From Candidatus Lutibacillus vidarii (GTDB lineage: Bacteria; Actinomycetota; Actinomycetes; Actinomycetales; Dermatophilaceae): a stretch of 64,000 bases of DNA. The notes beneath the pieces are model-generated. The model saw only the letters and a list, made by a program, of their open reading frames with translations, did not search any database and was not told where the DNA came from. The stretch is from contig JADKGA010000002.1 of NCBI GenBank assembly GCA_016717165.1, positions 1,302,001 to 1,366,000 on the forward strand, in the 5' to 3' direction. How positions within the stretch are numbered: the stretch's first letter is position 1; each line of letters starts with the position of its first letter. The position numbers were made by a program, and so were the translations under genes. Shown one piece after another: positions 7,700 to 19,662 of this stretch.

Positions 7700-8248
7700 C
7701 TAGCGCTGCCCCCATCGCTGCGCCAGCGCCGCGACCACCCGGAGGTCGCGGGCCGTCGATCGGACCCCGAGGACTCGCTCGGTCCGGACGTTGGTCAGCT
7801 TCGCCTCATGGAAGGGGACCGACAAGACCGCCACGACGTGGCGACCGACCACGGTGACCCGCTCCCCCGGCGCGTCGACCGCCCCGAGCCGGACCACCGC
7901 ATCGGCGGACGGCTCGGCGGAGAGGAAGGAGACATAGCGCTTCGTCGGGGTGTTCGGGGGGAAGGGCGACGGGAGAGCGGCCGCCGTCTCGGCGATATCC
8001 ACCAGCTCCTCGGGGCGGCGGACCATCGTCGGGACCTCGAAACCCCAGCGGGTCGAGATCGACCGGGTCAGCTCGGCGGCGAGCTCGTCGGGGTCGGTGC
8101 CGGACCAGGCGAGGTGGACATTGCCGCTCTGGATGTGGGTCTCCACGTCGGCATACCCGGCAGCCGTGAGGTGCTCGCGCAGCTCCCCCATCTTCACCCA
8201 GCGCGGGCGGACGTTGACCGCCCGGAGGAAGGCGACGAAACGCGGCAT
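7700..8248 (-). CDS. DUF1697 domain-containing protein
   Basis: 182 residues, the usual length of DUF1697 proteins. Diagnostic stretches are the N terminus FVAFLRAVNV, the AGYADVETHIQSGNVHL segment and the closing KLTNVRTERVLG. The biochemical role of the family is unknown; it is a common cytoplasmic protein in actinobacteria. The start ATG at 8248 lies six bases after the PhzF-like stop on the same strand, so it is probably transcribed with that gene. It is convergent with the methyltransferase gene, leaving 26 bases between stops. Confidence 0.85.
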   Translation of the reverse strand: MPRFVAFLRAVNVRPRWVKMGELREHLTAAGYADVETHIQSGNVHLAWSGTDPDELAAELTRSISTRWGFEVPTMVRRPEELVDIAETAAALPSPFPPNTPTKRYVSFLSAEPSADAVVRLGAVDAPGERVTVVGRHVVAVLSVPFHEAKLTNVRTERVLGVRSTARDLRVVAALAQRWGQR

Positions 8249-8254
8249 ACCCGG

Positions 8255-9130
8255 CTAGCTGACCTGGTCCAGGTGCAGTGAGCCACGGCCCACCTCGACG
8301 ACATGCCCGCCGACCTGGACCCGGCCGTCGGCCTGGGGCGTGACATAGATTGTCGAGGGCCGCCCCACCTGATCGCCCTGGCTGATGACCACCCGGTCGA
8401 GGGCACCGGCGGACCCGATGAGCCCCCCGAGGTTCGCACCCGCGGAGCCGGTGGCCGGGTCCTCGAAGGCCGATCCACCGCCGGTGTAGAAGAAGCGCGC
8501 GACGATCCGGGTCGGGTCGCCCTCCAGCCGGCTCCACACCAGCACCTGCCCCTCCCCGTATGGCGCGAGGGCGTGCTCGAGCAGGAGGTCGGCCCGGGCC
8601 GAGGCACCGCGGACGGCCGCGACGCTTCCGACCTGGAGAAGCAGCTGCTCGACCCCGGAGTCGACCCAGACCGGGTCGGCGGCGATATCGCGCGGCGCGA
8701 CGCTAACGGCCGACGCCACCCCGGTTGCGGGGCCGGCATACTCGCGGATCCGGGAGGCGCGCGCGGTGGTGAGCACCCAGCGGTCCTTGACCTTCTTGAC
8801 CGGCACCAGGCCGGCCGCCATCGCCAGGGCGACCGGCTCCTTGCCCCGGTTGAGCGAGGAGACGACGCTGGCCGTCCCGAGGGTCGGGTGGCCCGCGAAG
8901 GGCATCTCGATGTCCGGGGTGAAGATCCGCACCCGGGCGTCGGCGCCGCGCGAGGCATCTTCGTCCGGCGGGAGGACGAAGGTGGTCTCGGAGAGGTTGA
9001 ACTGGCGGGCCAGCGCCTGCATCTGCATCGTCGTCAGGCCGCTGGCCCGCTCGACGACGGCGAGCGGGTTGCCGGAGAAGCTCACACCGGGCTGGGCGAA
9101 GACATTGAGCAGCCGAAACGGGAGGTCCAC
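8255..9130 (-). CDS. PhzF family isomerase-like protein
   Basis: 291 residues with both halves of the PhzF/DAP-epimerase-like fold. The N-terminal half has FRLLNVFAQPG, GNPLAVV, then LSETTFVLPP and MPFAGHPTLGTA, with the family's catalytic Glu in the SETTF strand. The C-terminal half has FEDPATGSAGANLGG. Characterised members isomerise small cyclic or amino-acid-like substrates; most genomic copies, like this one, lie away from phenazine genes and have unknown substrates. I chose GTG 9130 because a stop codon (TAG) lies in frame just upstream. It is followed at once by the DUF1697 gene. Confidence 0.85.
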   Translation of the reverse strand: MDLPFRLLNVFAQPGVSFSGNPLAVVERASGLTTMQMQALARQFNLSETTFVLPPDEDASRGADARVRIFTPDIEMPFAGHPTLGTASVVSSLNRGKEPVALAMAAGLVPVKKVKDRWVLTTARASRIREYAGPATGVASAVSVAPRDIAADPVWVDSGVEQLLLQVGSVAAVRGASARADLLLEHALAPYGEGQVLVWSRLEGDPTRIVARFFYTGGGSAFEDPATGSAGANLGGLIGSAGALDRVVISQGDQVGRPSTIYVTPQADGRVQVGGHVVEVGRGSLHLDQVS

Positions 9131-9192
9131 GGCCCTACGATGCCATGCGACGAGGACGATGTCCCGGACCGTCGGTGAACGGCGTCCTTGGG

Positions 9193-9264
9193 AGCCGGGC
9201 GGCGGTGCCGGCCCGCTCGGGTCAGCCGGGCGGCGGTGCCGGCCCGCTCGGGTCAGCCGGGCAG
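9193..9264. repeat. 31-bp tandem repeat, two full copies plus a partial
   Basis: A unit beginning AGCCGGGCGGCGGTGCCGGC is present at 9193-9223 and again, identical, at 9224-9254. A third partial copy starts at 9255 and is really the last codons of the glutamate-cysteine ligase-like gene. The TGA stop of that gene (9253-9255) sits at the boundary. The array therefore looks like a duplication of the gene's own 3' end. It separates that gene from the PhzF-like gene on the same strand. Confidence 0.85.
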
Positions 9265-10737
9265 CTCCCAGGTGTGGACCGGGGCATTCGCATGCATGTG
9301 GTCGGAGTACTTCGCGAGCATCTCCCGCAGCGCCTCCACCCGGCCCAGGCCGCGCGCCTCCAGCCGCTCGACCGCGAGGGACTGCCAGCTCGCGCCGTTC
9401 ATGCCGGTCAAGGCCCGGGCCTCGATGATCCCGAGGTAGCGGTCCGCGACCTCGGTGGCGACACCCCACCGGCGCAGTCCCTCCTGAGCGGTCGGCAGCA
9501 GGTGACGCAGGACCAGCTCGGACACCGGGATCTCACCTCGCCCTGGCCAGTAGAGCCGGGCGTCGATGCCATTGCGCCCGCCGTCGATGAAGTTGTCGCG
9601 GGCCGCGGCGAAGCTCATCCGGGTCCACACCGGCCGGTCATCCTCGGCGAGCACCCGCAAGGCGCCGTAGTAGAAGGCTGCGTTCGCCATGACGTCGACG
9701 ATGCTGGGTCCGGCGGGGAGCACCCGGTTCTCGACCCGCAGGTGCGGTCGGCCGTCATGGGTGTCATAGATCGGCCGGTTCCACCGGTAGACCGTCCCAT
9801 TGTGCAGCCGAAGCTCGGCGAGCTCGGGGACGCCGCCGGCCTCGAAGACCTCACTCGGGTCCTCGTCGGAGCACTCCGGCAGCAGCGCCGGGAAGTACTG
9901 CACGTTCTCCTCGAAGAGGTCGAAGATCGAGGTGATCCACCGCTCCCCGAACCACACCCGGGGTCGGACCCCCTGGTTCTTCAGCTCGGGGGCGCGGGTA
10001 TCAGTCGCCTGGGAGAACAGCGGGATCCGGGTCTCGGCCCAGAGCCGCTTGCCATAGAAGAAGGGCGAGTTCGCCCCGAGCCCCAGCTGCACCCCCGCGA
10101 GCAGCTGAGCGGCGTTCCAGTGGTTCGCGAAGTCATGCGGGGCCACCTGGAGATGGAGCTGCATCGAGGTGCAGGCCGCCTCGGGTCCGATCGAGTCGGT
10201 GAAGGTGTGCAGCTCCTCGCCGGAGGGCCCTTCGATCTCGAGGTAGGTGTCCTCGCCCCGGGCGTCGAGGATCGCGTCGTTGAGGGCGGCATACCGGACG
10301 TTTGCGCTCATCCACTCACCGGCGAAGTGCTCGGGCATGATCGTGGGGAGGATCCCGATCATGACAATGCTGGCGCCAACCCGGGCGCTGGCCTCCTGCG
10401 CGTGGTTGAGCGAGGCCCGCAGATCCTGTTCGAGGCGCAGCGCGGAGTCGTCCGGAAGCCGCCGCGGCGCGACATTGAACTCGATATTGAACCGGCCCAG
10501 CTCGGTCTGGAAGTCGTTGTCGGCGATCTGATGGAGCACCTCGGCGTTCTCCATCATCGGCCGGTGGTCCGGGCCGACGAGGTTGAGCTCGATCTCCATC
10601 CCCGTCATCGGGTCCTCGAACTCGAAGTGGCTCTCGGAGAGCATCTGTTCGAAGACGTCGAGATTGCGCCGCACCTTCTCGCGGTACTTCTGGCGCTGCT
10701 CACGCGTGTATGTCGATGCCTGGACCTCGGCTCCCAT
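9253..10737 (-). CDS. Glutamate--cysteine ligase family protein
   Basis: 494 residues. The segment DPMTGMEIELNLV near residue 40 is the ATP/Mg-binding start of the carboxylate-amine ligase fold, followed by GRFNIEFNVAPR and by ACTSMQLHLQVAP, where the family's substrate-binding histidines lie. RVENRVLPAGPSIVDVMAN in the second half is also characteristic. It belongs to the glutamate-cysteine ligase superfamily; many actinobacteria carry this roughly 490-residue form although they use mycothiol, so the true amino-acid substrates are unproven. ATG 10737 is chosen as the start because sequence before it is not conserved in style. It is divergent from sbcD across a 112-base gap. Confidence 0.8.
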   Translation of the reverse strand: MGAEVQASTYTREQRQKYREKVRRNLDVFEQMLSESHFEFEDPMTGMEIELNLVGPDHRPMMENAEVLHQIADNDFQTELGRFNIEFNVAPRRLPDDSALRLEQDLRASLNHAQEASARVGASIVMIGILPTIMPEHFAGEWMSANVRYAALNDAILDARGEDTYLEIEGPSGEELHTFTDSIGPEAACTSMQLHLQVAPHDFANHWNAAQLLAGVQLGLGANSPFFYGKRLWAETRIPLFSQATDTRAPELKNQGVRPRVWFGERWITSIFDLFEENVQYFPALLPECSDEDPSEVFEAGGVPELAELRLHNGTVYRWNRPIYDTHDGRPHLRVENRVLPAGPSIVDVMANAAFYYGALRVLAEDDRPVWTRMSFAAARDNFIDGGRNGIDARLYWPGRGEIPVSELVLRHLLPTAQEGLRRWGVATEVADRYLGIIEARALTGMNGASWQSLAVERLEARGLGRVEALREMLAKYSDHMHANAPVHTWELPG

Positions 10738-10849
10738 GGCCCGAACCCAACCACATCGGGCACTGCGCTGGCTACGGCGGTCCACGCCACCACCCGGCAC
10801 GCCGAGTAAGGTCCGAAGGGTTGTCGGTGGGGGCTCATAGCCTGCGGGT

Positions 10850-12040
10850 ATGCGGTTGTTGCACACCTCCGACTGGCACCTGGGCCGACGGCTCCACGGG
10901 GTGGCACTGCAGCGCGCGCACGAGCTCTACCTCGACCATCTCGTCGAGGTGGTCCGCTCCGAGCGGGTCGACGCGGTGCTATTGGCCGGCGATGTCTATG
11001 ACCGGGCGGTGCCACCGCCGGAGTCCACGGCCCTCTTCGACGACGCGCTGACCCGGATGGTCGACGCGGGGGCGCAGGTGGTCGTCTCGTCCGGCAACCA
11101 CGACTCGGCGGTCCGGCTGGGCTTCGGTGCCGGGCTGCTGTCCCGCGCCGGGGTGCGGATGTGCACGACAACAGCCGGTGTGGGGAAGCCGGTCCTCGTC
11201 GGCGATGTCGCGGTCTATGCGCTGCCCTATCTCGAGCCCGCGGTCGCCGGGGACGACCTCGGAGCGGCCGAGCGGACCCACGCGGGCACCCTGCGGGCCG
11301 CGATGGAGCGGGTGCGGGCGGACGCCGCCGGTCGTGGGCACGCCGTCGTCGTCTCGGCGCATGCCTTCGTCGCCGGGGGGCTGAGCAGCGAGTCCGAACG
11401 GGACATCTCCGTCGGCGGGGTCAGCGCGGTCCCGCCAGAGGTCTTCGCCGGCGCCGACCTCGTCGCCCTCGGCCATCTGCACGGCGCCCAGACCCTCGCC
11501 GAGACGGTTCGCTACAGCGGGTCCCCCGTGGCGATGTCCTTCGGCGAGGTCGGCCAGGTCAAGGGCAGCTACCTGTGGGACATCGAGAGCGGGCCCTCCG
11601 GGGCACGCGTCCGTGGCGAGTTCGTCACCGCACCGGTGGAGCGACCGCTGAGGGTGCTGCGCGGCGAGCTCGCCGACCTGCTCGGCGATCCTGCGCTGCT
11701 CGAGGCCGAGTCGGCATACTGCCAGGTCGTCCTCACCGACCCGGTGCGACCGGAGGGTGCGCTCGACCGGGTGCGGGCGCGCTTCCCGCACACCCTGCGG
11801 CTGGAGTTCCAGCCCAGCGGCACCGCTGTCGTCCTCCCTCATCCGTATGCCGCCCGCACCGCCGAGCGCGGGCCGGTCGAGGTGTGCGACGACTTCCTCG
11901 GTCACGTCCGGGGCGGCCGTGGTGCGTCTCCTGCCGAGCGTGCGGTGCTCGTGAAGGCCTTCGACGCCGCTCGCCTGGAGCGGGCCGAGGTCGACGACTC
12001 TGCGCGGCGAGTCGTCGGCGCCGCGCGGGGGGTTGCATGA
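10850..12040 (+). CDS. sbcD: Exonuclease SbcCD subunit D
   Basis: 396 residues, the nuclease half of the SbcCD (Mre11/Rad50-type) complex that opens hairpins and processes DNA ends. The metallophosphoesterase motifs are all present: TSDWHLG (Asp8, His10), GDVYD (47-51), SGNHDS (GNHD at 82-85), a histidine in SAHAFVAG, and GHLHG near residue 207, together binding two Mn ions. The C-terminal third is the cap/SbcC-binding region. The gene overlaps sbcC as ATGA (12037-12040), so the two subunits are translationally coupled. No clear LexA box is visible in the 112 bases upstream. Confidence 0.93.
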   Translation: MRLLHTSDWHLGRRLHGVALQRAHELYLDHLVEVVRSERVDAVLLAGDVYDRAVPPPESTALFDDALTRMVDAGAQVVVSSGNHDSAVRLGFGAGLLSRAGVRMCTTTAGVGKPVLVGDVAVYALPYLEPAVAGDDLGAAERTHAGTLRAAMERVRADAAGRGHAVVVSAHAFVAGGLSSESERDISVGGVSAVPPEVFAGADLVALGHLHGAQTLAETVRYSGSPVAMSFGEVGQVKGSYLWDIESGPSGARVRGEFVTAPVERPLRVLRGELADLLGDPALLEAESAYCQVVLTDPVRPEGALDRVRARFPHTLRLEFQPSGTAVVLPHPYAARTAERGPVEVCDDFLGHVRGGRGASPAERAVLVKAFDAARLERAEVDDSARRVVGAARGVA

Positions 12041-15000
12041 GGATCCACCGGCTCGAGCTGCTCGCCTGGGGGCCCTTCCCAGGCGAGGTCGTCGTCGACT
12101 TCGACGCCCTGGCGGCCGAGGGTCTCTATCTCGTCCACGGGGCCACCGGGGCGGGCAAGACCTCGCTGCTCGACGCCGTGTCCTTCGCGCTGTACGCCTC
12201 CGTACCCGGGCCGCGGGGGTCCAGCCGCCGGCTGGGCAGCGACCATGCCGACCCTGCTGTCCCGCCGTCGGTGCTGCTGGACTTCACCTGCTCCGGGCGC
12301 CGGCTCCGGGTGCGGCGCACCCCGAAGTTCACCCGGCCCAAGCGCTCCGGTCGCGGCGACCGGGAGCTCCCCGCGACCGTCACGGTCGACGAGCTCGTCG
12401 ACGGTCGGTGGGTCAACCGCTCGACCCGGGCGGGCGAGGCCGACGACCTCATCGCCGATGTCGTCGGGCTCGGCCGGGAGCAGTTCGCCACCGTCGTCGT
12501 CCTCCCCCAGGGCGACTTTGCGTCCTTCCTCCGCGCGGCGCCGGAGCAGCGCCGTTCGCTGTTGGAGAGGCTCTTCGACGTCCAGCGCTTCGTCGACGTC
12601 GAGCACTGGCTCGCCGAGCGGCGCCGGGCGTGCAAGGACGCGGTCATCGAGCTGGATGCCGCCGTTCACCACGAGCTGCAGCGGATCTCCGACGCGGTGG
12701 CCGGGGCCCCTGGGCTCGAGCATCTGGCCGTTCCCACCGTCATCCCTGCCCCCGCCGCCGACGTGGTGCCGGTGGTCGAGCAGCTGGCCGGCGTCGCCGC
12801 CCTGGCCGCCGTCGAGGCGGCCACCGACGCCGACCGGGCGGAGGCGATGCGCCTCCACAGCGACGCGGCGTGGACCCAGGCGGTGACGCTGGTGCAGCAG
12901 CACGACCAGTGGAACGCCGCAGCAGCCGAGTCGGCTCGGCTCGACGATGAGCGTCCCGCGGCGGAGGCGCTGGAGCGGGCCGTCGATCGCGCCCAGCGGG
13001 CCCGGCTGTGCCTCGATGCCGTCGCCGAGGCGGAGGCCGCCGAGCTGGCGGCGGCGCAGGCCGCTGAGCGCCTCACCCGGAACCGCTCAGGCCTCGGGCG
13101 TGATGCTGCACTCACCGGGGAGGAGATCGCCGCACTGCTCCGTGGCTGCGAGGCCGGCCGCGCTGCCCTCGACTCAGGAGCCCGGTCGCTGACCGCCCTC
13201 CGCGCCGCGGAGCGGACCCTGGCCGCCGAGACCACGGCCCGAGATGAGGCCCGGGGCCGGGCCGCGGCCACGGTCGAGGCACTGGCCGATGTCGCGGCGC
13301 GGCGCGTTGCCGAGGTCGAGAGGGTCGAGCAGGCTGCTGCACTGGCAGCCCGGGCCGAGGCCCTCACCCACGAGCTGGCAGACCTGGTCCGCCGCTCCGG
13401 GCTCACCGCCGAGCTGACCAGCGCCGAGGAGTCCTTGGCCGCTGCTCGACCTCGGGTTGCTGAGCAGCTGGAGCGGACCAACGACGCGCACACCCGGTTC
13501 AACGTCCTCCGGGCCCGTCAGCTCGCCGCGATGGCGGCGACCCTGTCGACGGCGTTGGTCGACGGGCGACCCTGCCCGGTGTGCGGCTCCGACGCCCACC
13601 CTGCCCCCGCCGACCCGGCGGAACGGGTCGACCAGGGCGAGGTCGACGCCGCCGAGGCGCATTGGGCGATCCTGCGGGCCGAGCTGGACTCCACCCGTGA
13701 GGGCGTGGCCGCCCTGGAGCAACGCTGCGCCTCCCTGAGCCTCGCGCTCGGGACGCGGCTTACCCCCGCCGAGCTCGACGACGCCGTCACCGTGGCACGT
13801 CAGGCCCTCGCCGTGGCCACCGAGGCACGGACCGCCCTGCCCCAGCTGAGCCTCGCGGTGAGCGGCTCCGACGAAGCGCTCGCCGCGCTCACCGCGGAGC
13901 TGGCCGGCTTGCGGGAGCTCGGCGAGCGTCATGACGCACTCGCCGAGTCCGCGCGCATCGAGGCGGCGGCGGCCGAGCAGGCCCTGGCCGACGCGCTCGC
14001 CGCACACGGCCAGTGCCCGTGCGCTGTGACCGATGCTGCTGCGACGGGTGCGGCTGCGACGGGTGCGGCTGCGACGGATGCGGCTGCGACCGGCACAACG
14101 GATCACGCACCCGCCCCGGCCCTCGCTCTCCTTCTCGCCCGTGCGGTGGAGCAGCACACCGACGTCGTGGCATGCCTCGACTCCCTCGCGGTTGCTCAGG
14201 ACCTCAGCGACCGAACCCGCGAGGCGTTCGAGCTGGCCCGGGCCCGGCTCCGCACGCGGCTGGACGACCAGGGTTTTGACACCGCAGACGAGGTCGCGGC
14301 CGCGGCGATGACCGCGGCTGACCTTGCGGCGGCCGCCGAGCAGCTCGCCCACCGCCGAGCCCGGCAGCTGGCGGTCGCGGCCATCCTCGAGGATCCCGCG
14401 CTCGGCGCCGTCGCGGCGCAGGACCGTCCGGATGTCGATGCGCTCAGCGCCGAGCGCGAGCAGGCCCATCGGCTCGCCCAGGAGGCAGCGCTGGCCCGCA
14501 CCGCGCTGGAGCGGGCCGCCCAGGCGGTCCAGTCGCGACGGGCGTCCCTCGCCACCCTGGCCGTGCGGCTCTCCTCGGCGGTCGACGAGCTCGGCGTCGT
14601 CACCGGTCTCGCGGACGCCTGCACCGGCGTCGGCACCGAGAACACCCGGCGGATGCCCTTGTCGGCATACGTGCTGGCTGGGCGGCTGGAACGGGTGGTC
14701 GAGCTGGCGAACGAACGGCTGGCCAGGATGGGCGACGGGCGCTACCTGCTCGAGCACAGCGACGACCTCGCCGCCCGCGGCGCAAAGTCCGGCCTCGGGC
14801 TGCGGGTCGTCGACCGGTGGACCGGCAGCACACGGGACCCAGCCTCGCTCTCCGGCGGCGAGACCTTCATGGCCTCGGTCGCGCTGGCGCTCGGGCTGGC
14901 CGATGCGGTGCGCGCCGAGTCCGGCGGGGTCGACCTGCAGACCCTGTTCGTCGACGAGGGCTTCGGCAGCCTCGACGACGACAGCCTCGACCAGGTGATG

Positions 15001-15162
15001 GACGTCCTCGACGGGCTCCGTGACGGTGGCCGCAGCGTCGGCATCGTCAGCCACGTTCCCGAGCTGCGCCAGCGCATCCCGGCCCAGGTGGTCGTGACCA
15101 AGAGCGAGACCGGTTCCTCGGTCCGGCTCCGTGGGGTTCAGGGGGCGGCCGAGGTCGCCTGA
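12037..15162 (+). CDS. sbcC: Exonuclease SbcCD subunit C (SMC-like ATPase)
   Basis: 1041 residues. The Walker A box GATGAGKT is at 35-42. A long Ala/Glu-rich coiled coil is broken by the zinc hook CPVCG (Cys513 and Cys516), where two molecules join. The ABC signature LSGGETF lies near 937 and the Walker B box LFVDEGFGSLD near 969. All catalytic parts of a Rad50-type ATPase are intact, and it should work with SbcD on DNA ends and hairpins. The second arm of the coil contains a stretch of Ala/Thr pentapeptide repeats at about residues 666-685, encoded by a 15-bp tandem repeat. The start overlaps the sbcD stop. Confidence 0.93.
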   Translation: MRIHRLELLAWGPFPGEVVVDFDALAAEGLYLVHGATGAGKTSLLDAVSFALYASVPGPRGSSRRLGSDHADPAVPPSVLLDFTCSGRRLRVRRTPKFTRPKRSGRGDRELPATVTVDELVDGRWVNRSTRAGEADDLIADVVGLGREQFATVVVLPQGDFASFLRAAPEQRRSLLERLFDVQRFVDVEHWLAERRRACKDAVIELDAAVHHELQRISDAVAGAPGLEHLAVPTVIPAPAADVVPVVEQLAGVAALAAVEAATDADRAEAMRLHSDAAWTQAVTLVQQHDQWNAAAAESARLDDERPAAEALERAVDRAQRARLCLDAVAEAEAAELAAAQAAERLTRNRSGLGRDAALTGEEIAALLRGCEAGRAALDSGARSLTALRAAERTLAAETTARDEARGRAAATVEALADVAARRVAEVERVEQAAALAARAEALTHELADLVRRSGLTAELTSAEESLAAARPRVAEQLERTNDAHTRFNVLRARQLAAMAATLSTALVDGRPCPVCGSDAHPAPADPAERVDQGEVDAAEAHWAILRAELDSTREGVAALEQRCASLSLALGTRLTPAELDDAVTVARQALAVATEARTALPQLSLAVSGSDEALAALTAELAGLRELGERHDALAESARIEAAAAEQALADALAAHGQCPCAVTDAAATGAAATGAAATDAAATGTTDHAPAPALALLLARAVEQHTDVVACLDSLAVAQDLSDRTREAFELARARLRTRLDDQGFDTADEVAAAAMTAADLAAAAEQLAHRRARQLAVAAILEDPALGAVAAQDRPDVDALSAEREQAHRLAQEAALARTALERAAQAVQSRRASLATLAVRLSSAVDELGVVTGLADACTGVGTENTRRMPLSAYVLAGRLERVVELANERLARMGDGRYLLEHSDDLAARGAKSGLGLRVVDRWTGSTRDPASLSGGETFMASVALALGLADAVRAESGGVDLQTLFVDEGFGSLDDDSLDQVMDVLDGLRDGGRSVGIVSHVPELRQRIPAQVVVTKSETGSSVRLRGVQGAAEVA
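14032..14091 (+). repeat. 15-bp tandem repeat inside sbcC (about four units)
   Basis: Four in-frame 15-base units (14032-14046, 14047-14061, 14062-14076, 14077-14091) of the form GGTGCGGCTGCGACG encode the pentapeptide (G/D)AAAT. The two central units are identical. Because the unit is a multiple of three, copy number can change without breaking the gene. The repeat sits in the returning coiled-coil arm after a CPC motif and would interrupt the heptad pattern. Confidence 0.9.
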
Positions 15163-15178
15163 TCGGTGCCGCCCACCT

Positions 15179-15210
15179 CGCGTGGGGACACGGCCCGGTG
15201 CCCCCACGCG
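15179..15210. terminator. Hairpin between convergent sbcC and gcvP
   Basis: CGCGTGGGG (15179-15187) and CCCCACGCG (15202-15210) form a perfect nine-pair stem with a 14-base loop in the 64 bases between the two stop codons. It has no T tract. Its placement suggests a bidirectional terminator. Confidence 0.45.
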
Positions 15211-15226
15211 GTTGGTCTCCGACGCG

Positions 15227-18094
<2,868 letters not shown>

Positions 18095-18167
18095 CGGGTC
18101 TCCTGAGGGTCGGGACGGCTCACGTCCCCCCTCTGTCGGACCCGGTCGTCGCTTCAGAGTGGCCTAC

Positions 18168-18263
18168 CCGTGTGGTTCTTTCGCCTGAGAGGTTCCGGGG
18201 GTGTTGCCCCTTCGGCGCCTCACCCGTCGGTACGAACCGAGCGCGCGAGGACTCTCCCACACG
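18168..18263 (-). promoter_or_regulatory. Glycine riboswitch (single aptamer) upstream of gcvP
   Basis: On the minus strand, GTGTGGGAGAG opens the aptamer, followed by GGCGCCGAAGGGGCAA and then AACCTCTCAGGCGAAAG, and closed by CCACACGG pairing with the opening CGTGTGG. These are the conserved glycine-aptamer segments (GGAGAG, GCCGAAGGRGCAA, CUCAGGCAAAAG). Only one aptamer is seen; neither side has a second copy of the core. About 70 bases separate it from the gcvP start, including a GGGACG/CGTCCC hairpin (18112-18128), part of a possible expression platform. It probably switches gcvP on when glycine is high, as in other actinobacteria. Confidence 0.9.
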
Positions 18264-18303
18264 AGGTCATCGGCGGGATGAATGTACCAGGTACGGCCCG
18301 GCC

Positions 18304-18876
<573 letters not shown>

Positions 18877-19013
18877 GGTGTCCTCCTCGGCCGCGCCGGT
18901 TTCGGCGACGAATGGCGCCCTCGTAACTACACGAAGGTGGTTCTTCCTGCGACGGTACGGCCCGCTACCCCAACCGTCAATCACCGGTACACATAGTCAC
19001 ACGGCGTGTCTTC

Positions 19014-19029
19014 TGTCACTCCAGTAACA
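19014..19029. promoter_or_regulatory. Candidate operator upstream of the MerR gene
   Basis: TGTCACT (19014-19020) and AGTAACA (19023-19029) form an inverted repeat with one mismatch around a two-base centre, about 140 bases upstream of the MerR start and just downstream of the nuclease gene on the same strand. MerR proteins bind such dyads inside promoters, so autoregulation is possible. No convincing -35/-10 pair is seen around it. Confidence 0.3.
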
Positions 19030-19060
19030 CTAACCCTCAACTAAACCCTCACCCTTACTG

Positions 19061-19101
19061 CAAAGACACACCTTTAGAAGCCTTCTAAAGGTGTGTCTTT
19101 G
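19061..19101. repeat. 41-bp palindrome (perfect 20-bp arms, one-base centre) over a gene end
   Basis: Bases 19061-19080 are the exact reverse complement of 19082-19101, with a single C between. The palindrome covers the last nine codons and the TAA stop of the bifunctional-nuclease gene and is AT-rich compared with its surroundings. As RNA it would form a 20-pair hairpin with almost no loop. It may act as a T-less terminator or 3' stabiliser, but its perfection inside coding sequence is unusual. Confidence 0.9.
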
Positions 19102-19565
19102 TCGGGGAGGAAGTCCTCGGCGGAGACCTCGTCGAGGAACTGGCGGAACTTCTCCACCTCGTCGTCCTCCTCGGCGGGCATGGTGATCGAGGCCGCGTCG
19201 AGCACGTCGTCCGCGACGGTGATCGTCGCCCCGGTCCGCAGCGCCAGCGCGATGGCGTCCGAGGGACGGGCGCTGACGATCGTCCCCGCGTCGAGGAGCA
19301 GCTCGGCGAAGAAGACCTTGTCCTCGAGCCGCACAATCTGGACCCGGGTCAGCTCGTGCCCCAGCACCTCGAGCACTTCGGTGAAGAGGTCGTGGGTCAG
19401 CGGCCGCGGCGGGACGACGCCCTGCTGGGCATAGGCGATCGCGCTCGCCTCGGCCGCACCGATCCAGATCGGAAGGAATCGCTCCCCTTCGACCTCCTTG
19501 AGCAGGACGATCGGCTGGTTGGTGGGCATCTCGACGCGAACTCCGAGGACTTCGACCTTGCGCAC
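19074..19565 (-). CDS. Bifunctional nuclease family protein (DUF151, Rv1829-like)
   Basis: 163 residues of the bifunctional nuclease (DNase/RNase) family. Characteristic are VEMPTNQPIVLLKEVEGER and LPIWIGAAEASAIAY, then LTHDLFTEVLEVLG and the closing RPSDAIALALRTGATI. Family members are small cytoplasmic nucleases, in plants tied to defence; the bacterial role is unclear. GTG 19565 is chosen because the conserved N terminus (KVEVLGVRVEMP) starts directly after it and the length equals that of relatives. The last codons lie in a 41-bp perfect palindrome. It belongs to the conserved garA-ftsR-nuclease-MerR string. Confidence 0.88.
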   Translation of the reverse strand: MRKVEVLGVRVEMPTNQPIVLLKEVEGERFLPIWIGAAEASAIAYAQQGVVPPRPLTHDLFTEVLEVLGHELTRVQIVRLEDKVFFAELLLDAGTIVSARPSDAIALALRTGATITVADDVLDAASITMPAEEDDEVEKFRQFLDEVSAEDFLPDKDTPLEGF

Positions 19566-19662
19566 AGGCCCACGGTACCCCGCGCCCCGCCAATCCGGAC
19601 GAGGCGCACGACGCGCTCCTGACTCCAAGCGCGTCAGCCAGACCGCCTCAACCCCGACGGCG

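Noticed and set aside
9193..9264. Possible small CRISPR array
   Set aside because: The 31-bp units are directly adjacent, without spacers, and there are no cas genes.
18095..18167. Second glycine aptamer downstream of the first
   Set aside because: The sequence has no GCCGAAGG core or CTCAGGC segment; only a small hairpin is seen.
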